A stretch of DNA of 64,000 nt from Trochalopteron elliotii. Lineage: Eukaryota; Chordata; Aves; Passeriformes; Leiothrichidae. Each line of letters begins with the position of its first letter. Position 1 is the stretch's first letter. The DNA is taken from contig JANPWX010000026.1 in the NCBI GenBank assembly GCA_024734555.1, positions 3,525,695 through 3,589,694 of the forward strand. Reading direction: 5' to 3'. Below the pieces are notes generated by a model. That model did not search any database. It saw nothing but the letters and a program-made list of their open reading frames with translations, and was not told where the DNA came from. Shown one piece after another: positions 61,910 through 64,000 of this stretch. The position numbers were made by a program, and so were the translations under genes.

Positions 61910-64000
61910 CAGTTATCAACCACTGAAATGTCAGGAATCTGAATAGTTAATGCTCACATTCATGTTTATCTTGATCTTCAGAATATTTTTTTAACTAAGC
62001 AAGGAAGATTTTAACTGCAGTAATTTTCAACCTATTTGTAGGAAAGTCGAGATATAGTAAGTTATACCCTCTCTGTATTTATAATTTTGACTTTAGGAAT
62101 ACTTGCATTTGCACTAGTGTGTGTTAAGCAGGTCATAAATGTTTCCTGGGAGATGAGAAGATTTAAAAGATGTTCCAGGGCAAAGAGTCTTTATGACAGC
62201 CTTTTAGAACACCACAGCTCTGAATTTGGCTGCTGAATGGACTGGAATTATTATTATTGTCTCTTTTAGTTATAGAGGGAGACACAGTAAGTGAATCATG
62301 ACATTAAAATCAATGCCTACTAGTTATACAAAGGAAGCCTTTGGGCAGACCTTGCCCTCTGTAAGGTGTAAGCTGTAATAGAGTCTAATGTTCTCCTGCA
62401 GACCATGCTGGGGCAGCCACAGCTCCTACCTCTCCCCCTCTTCCTTCTCTGTCTGGCAGGTAGCTTCATGTGTACCCTGGGGTTTTGCAGAGCTGTAGCA
62501 GGGGAGTGAAAGGAGAAGGAGGAGGCCATAGAAGGGCAGGATCTCAAGGGTTTCCCTGTGGCTGCAGTGCTGCTCCTCATCTACCTTTACTGGAGTGACT
62601 GGGTGCCCTGTGTCAATGGGCCCCAGGCTGTGGGGCTACTCCCCAACATACTGTGTGAGAACATGGCTTTTTCCTTCCTGCATAGCACACCTGGATGGAG
62701 AGCAAGGCAAGGAGCTCTACCTCCCTTTTCTCCTTCATATGGAAACATCTCTATCCTTGTAAATAGAACCATTCTAAATTTTCTGTCGTAAAATGCTAAA
62801 AATTAGATTCTCTTTATATTCAGGGTAATCGCATGATACTTCATGAGCATCCAAAATTTAATGTGGCTTATTTTTCTTTCTCATGTTTAGGGGGAAGCAC
62901 ATTATGTACATTGCAATAAGATGCAGCCATAAAAAAGCAATCACATTCTGGGTGTCAGGATAGGTAAAAAAACATGCATAGTCCTAGGATGATAGGAAAA
63001 TGATATTTGGTGCCATAAAATGATGTCAGGTACTAGATTAAATATGAAAGAAAATACTAGATCACAAATCCTTTAAATGAGAATGTATTCTTTCTGTGGG
63101 AAAAAAAAAGCCCATTATCAGAAAAATAATAAAACCTGATGCAAGTCTGAAAATTACTATGTATTCCTTTACTGTATGTAAAACTGACAGAGGAGCAATT
63201 TCTAAGCCTCTGATGAATGATCCTTTCTGACCTTCTGAAATGTTTCTCTTCTGAATAAACATTAGAAACTGTAGATAATTTATGAGAATTAGGATATATT
63301 ACCCAAGGTGCACTCATGAGTGATTAAATGATCTCTGTAAACTGATTTGCCACGCATCTGACTTGTGTGTGGGAGTAAGTAAATGGCTCGGTGCACTGAT
63401 AATGGGACTATGTTTTTATTACAAATTCTGTTGAAATTGAAACAGGCTGCATTCAGCCAGAAAGCAAAAGACTTTAAACAAATTCTAGACAGAAACCAGG
63501 TCTTAGCCTAGTATGTGTCCTAACTACTAAGCATCAACATTATGCTGCCTAAAACTTTCTTTCTAGCTAATGAGTCTTTTGGCTCCTTTGGGTAGTTAAA
63601 TTCTGTACTAGAGGCAGGCAGCTCCAGAAAGACCTCACAGGTATAAGTGAGGGAATAAAAAAAACCCCACAGTCGTCAATATAGATTACTCTGTTAAAGT
63701 GAAGTGCCTCTAGAGAAAAAATCTCTGTGTGTGGGATGCTGAGCTCAAAACTGGCAGTTGCAGCTCCAGGAGGTGATGCTGAAGTTGCTGGTTCTGTGGA
63801 GCCACAGGCAATCCGCCCTCAGAGTGCTGGGTGTTGAGAGTACGGTGGGAGTAGGCTGAATACTGGCCAGGTTTTCCCTATCAGCATCCCATACCTCAGC
63901 TGTGTTTACTTACTGTTAAACAAGCAGACAAAACCTTCCAGCACTGTTGTTGAACATTAGGATATGCTAGAGTGGTTGCAAAATGTTTATTTCCTATAAC

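Larger units (their letters stand above)
60544..64000. other. downstream intergenic DNA
   Basis: Apart from the ACTG microsatellite and the T/G tract, nothing recognised. A moderately GC-rich patch at 62.38-62.72 kb has no supported coding content. Confidence 0.6.

Noticed and set aside
61493..61946. Phe/Gly/Trp/Val-rich frames of about 75-150 codons, and a Lys/Pro/Gln-rich frame on the opposite strand
   Set aside because: They are translations of a T/G-only tract, which cannot contain TAA or TGA stops. They are not protein-like.
1..64000. Prokaryotic-type systems (operons, CRISPR, IS elements), rRNA and tRNA genes
   Set aside because: The spliced MAP9 gene, the CR1 elements and the composition show vertebrate nuclear DNA. 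No such features were seen by eye on either strand.

Overview
The window is vertebrate nuclear DNA, most likely from a bird. Two things point there. Several fragments of the CR1 LINE carry the ATTCTGTG-type 3' end and the CR1 protein signatures typical of birds and reptiles, and no mammalian Alu, L1 or B-element sequence was recognised. Repeat density is low, and most of the sequence is AT-rich and non-coding. There is no operon structure, CRISPR array, or rRNA or tRNA gene that I could recognise.

The only protein-coding gene I can support is MAP9 (microtubule-associated protein 9, also called ASAP), on the + strand from the CpG-rich promoter near 33.2 kb to a poly(A) signal at 49.1 kb. I reconstructed eleven coding exons whose splice phases all agree (33355..48949). 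They predict about 535 residues: an acidic, serine-rich N-terminal half and a Lys/Glu-rich helical C-terminal half with repeated E-x-W motifs. The promoter is interrupted by 400 Ns (32811-33210), flanked on the gene side by a GC-rich degenerate minisatellite.

Layout: 1-32.7 kb is upstream intergenic DNA with CR1 pieces (5.2, 12.2, 18.0 and 26.2 kb), a candidate solo LTR (23.2-23.8 kb), microsatellites and T/G- or A/C-rich tracts. 32.7-33.5 kb is the promoter and CpG island. 33.36-49.1 kb is MAP9, with a CR1 tail in intron 4 and a 5.8 kb last intron. 49.1-64 kb is downstream intergenic DNA with a 1.15 kb CR1 copy that has lost its reverse-transcriptase core (51.06-52.2 kb), another CR1 tail (60.4 kb) and a 250-base T/G-only tract with a G-quadruplex motif (61.66-61.91 kb). 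In human, MAP9 lies between NPY2R and GUCY1A1. By synteny the left side here should face GUCY1A1 and the right side NPY2R, but neither gene is inside the window.

I looked for an undescribed system and did not find convincing evidence of one. The items most worth checking are the unusual predicted N-terminus of MAP9, the minisatellite and gap in its promoter, the rearranged CR1, the LTR candidate, and one unassigned hydrophilic ORF at 13.1-13.5 kb.
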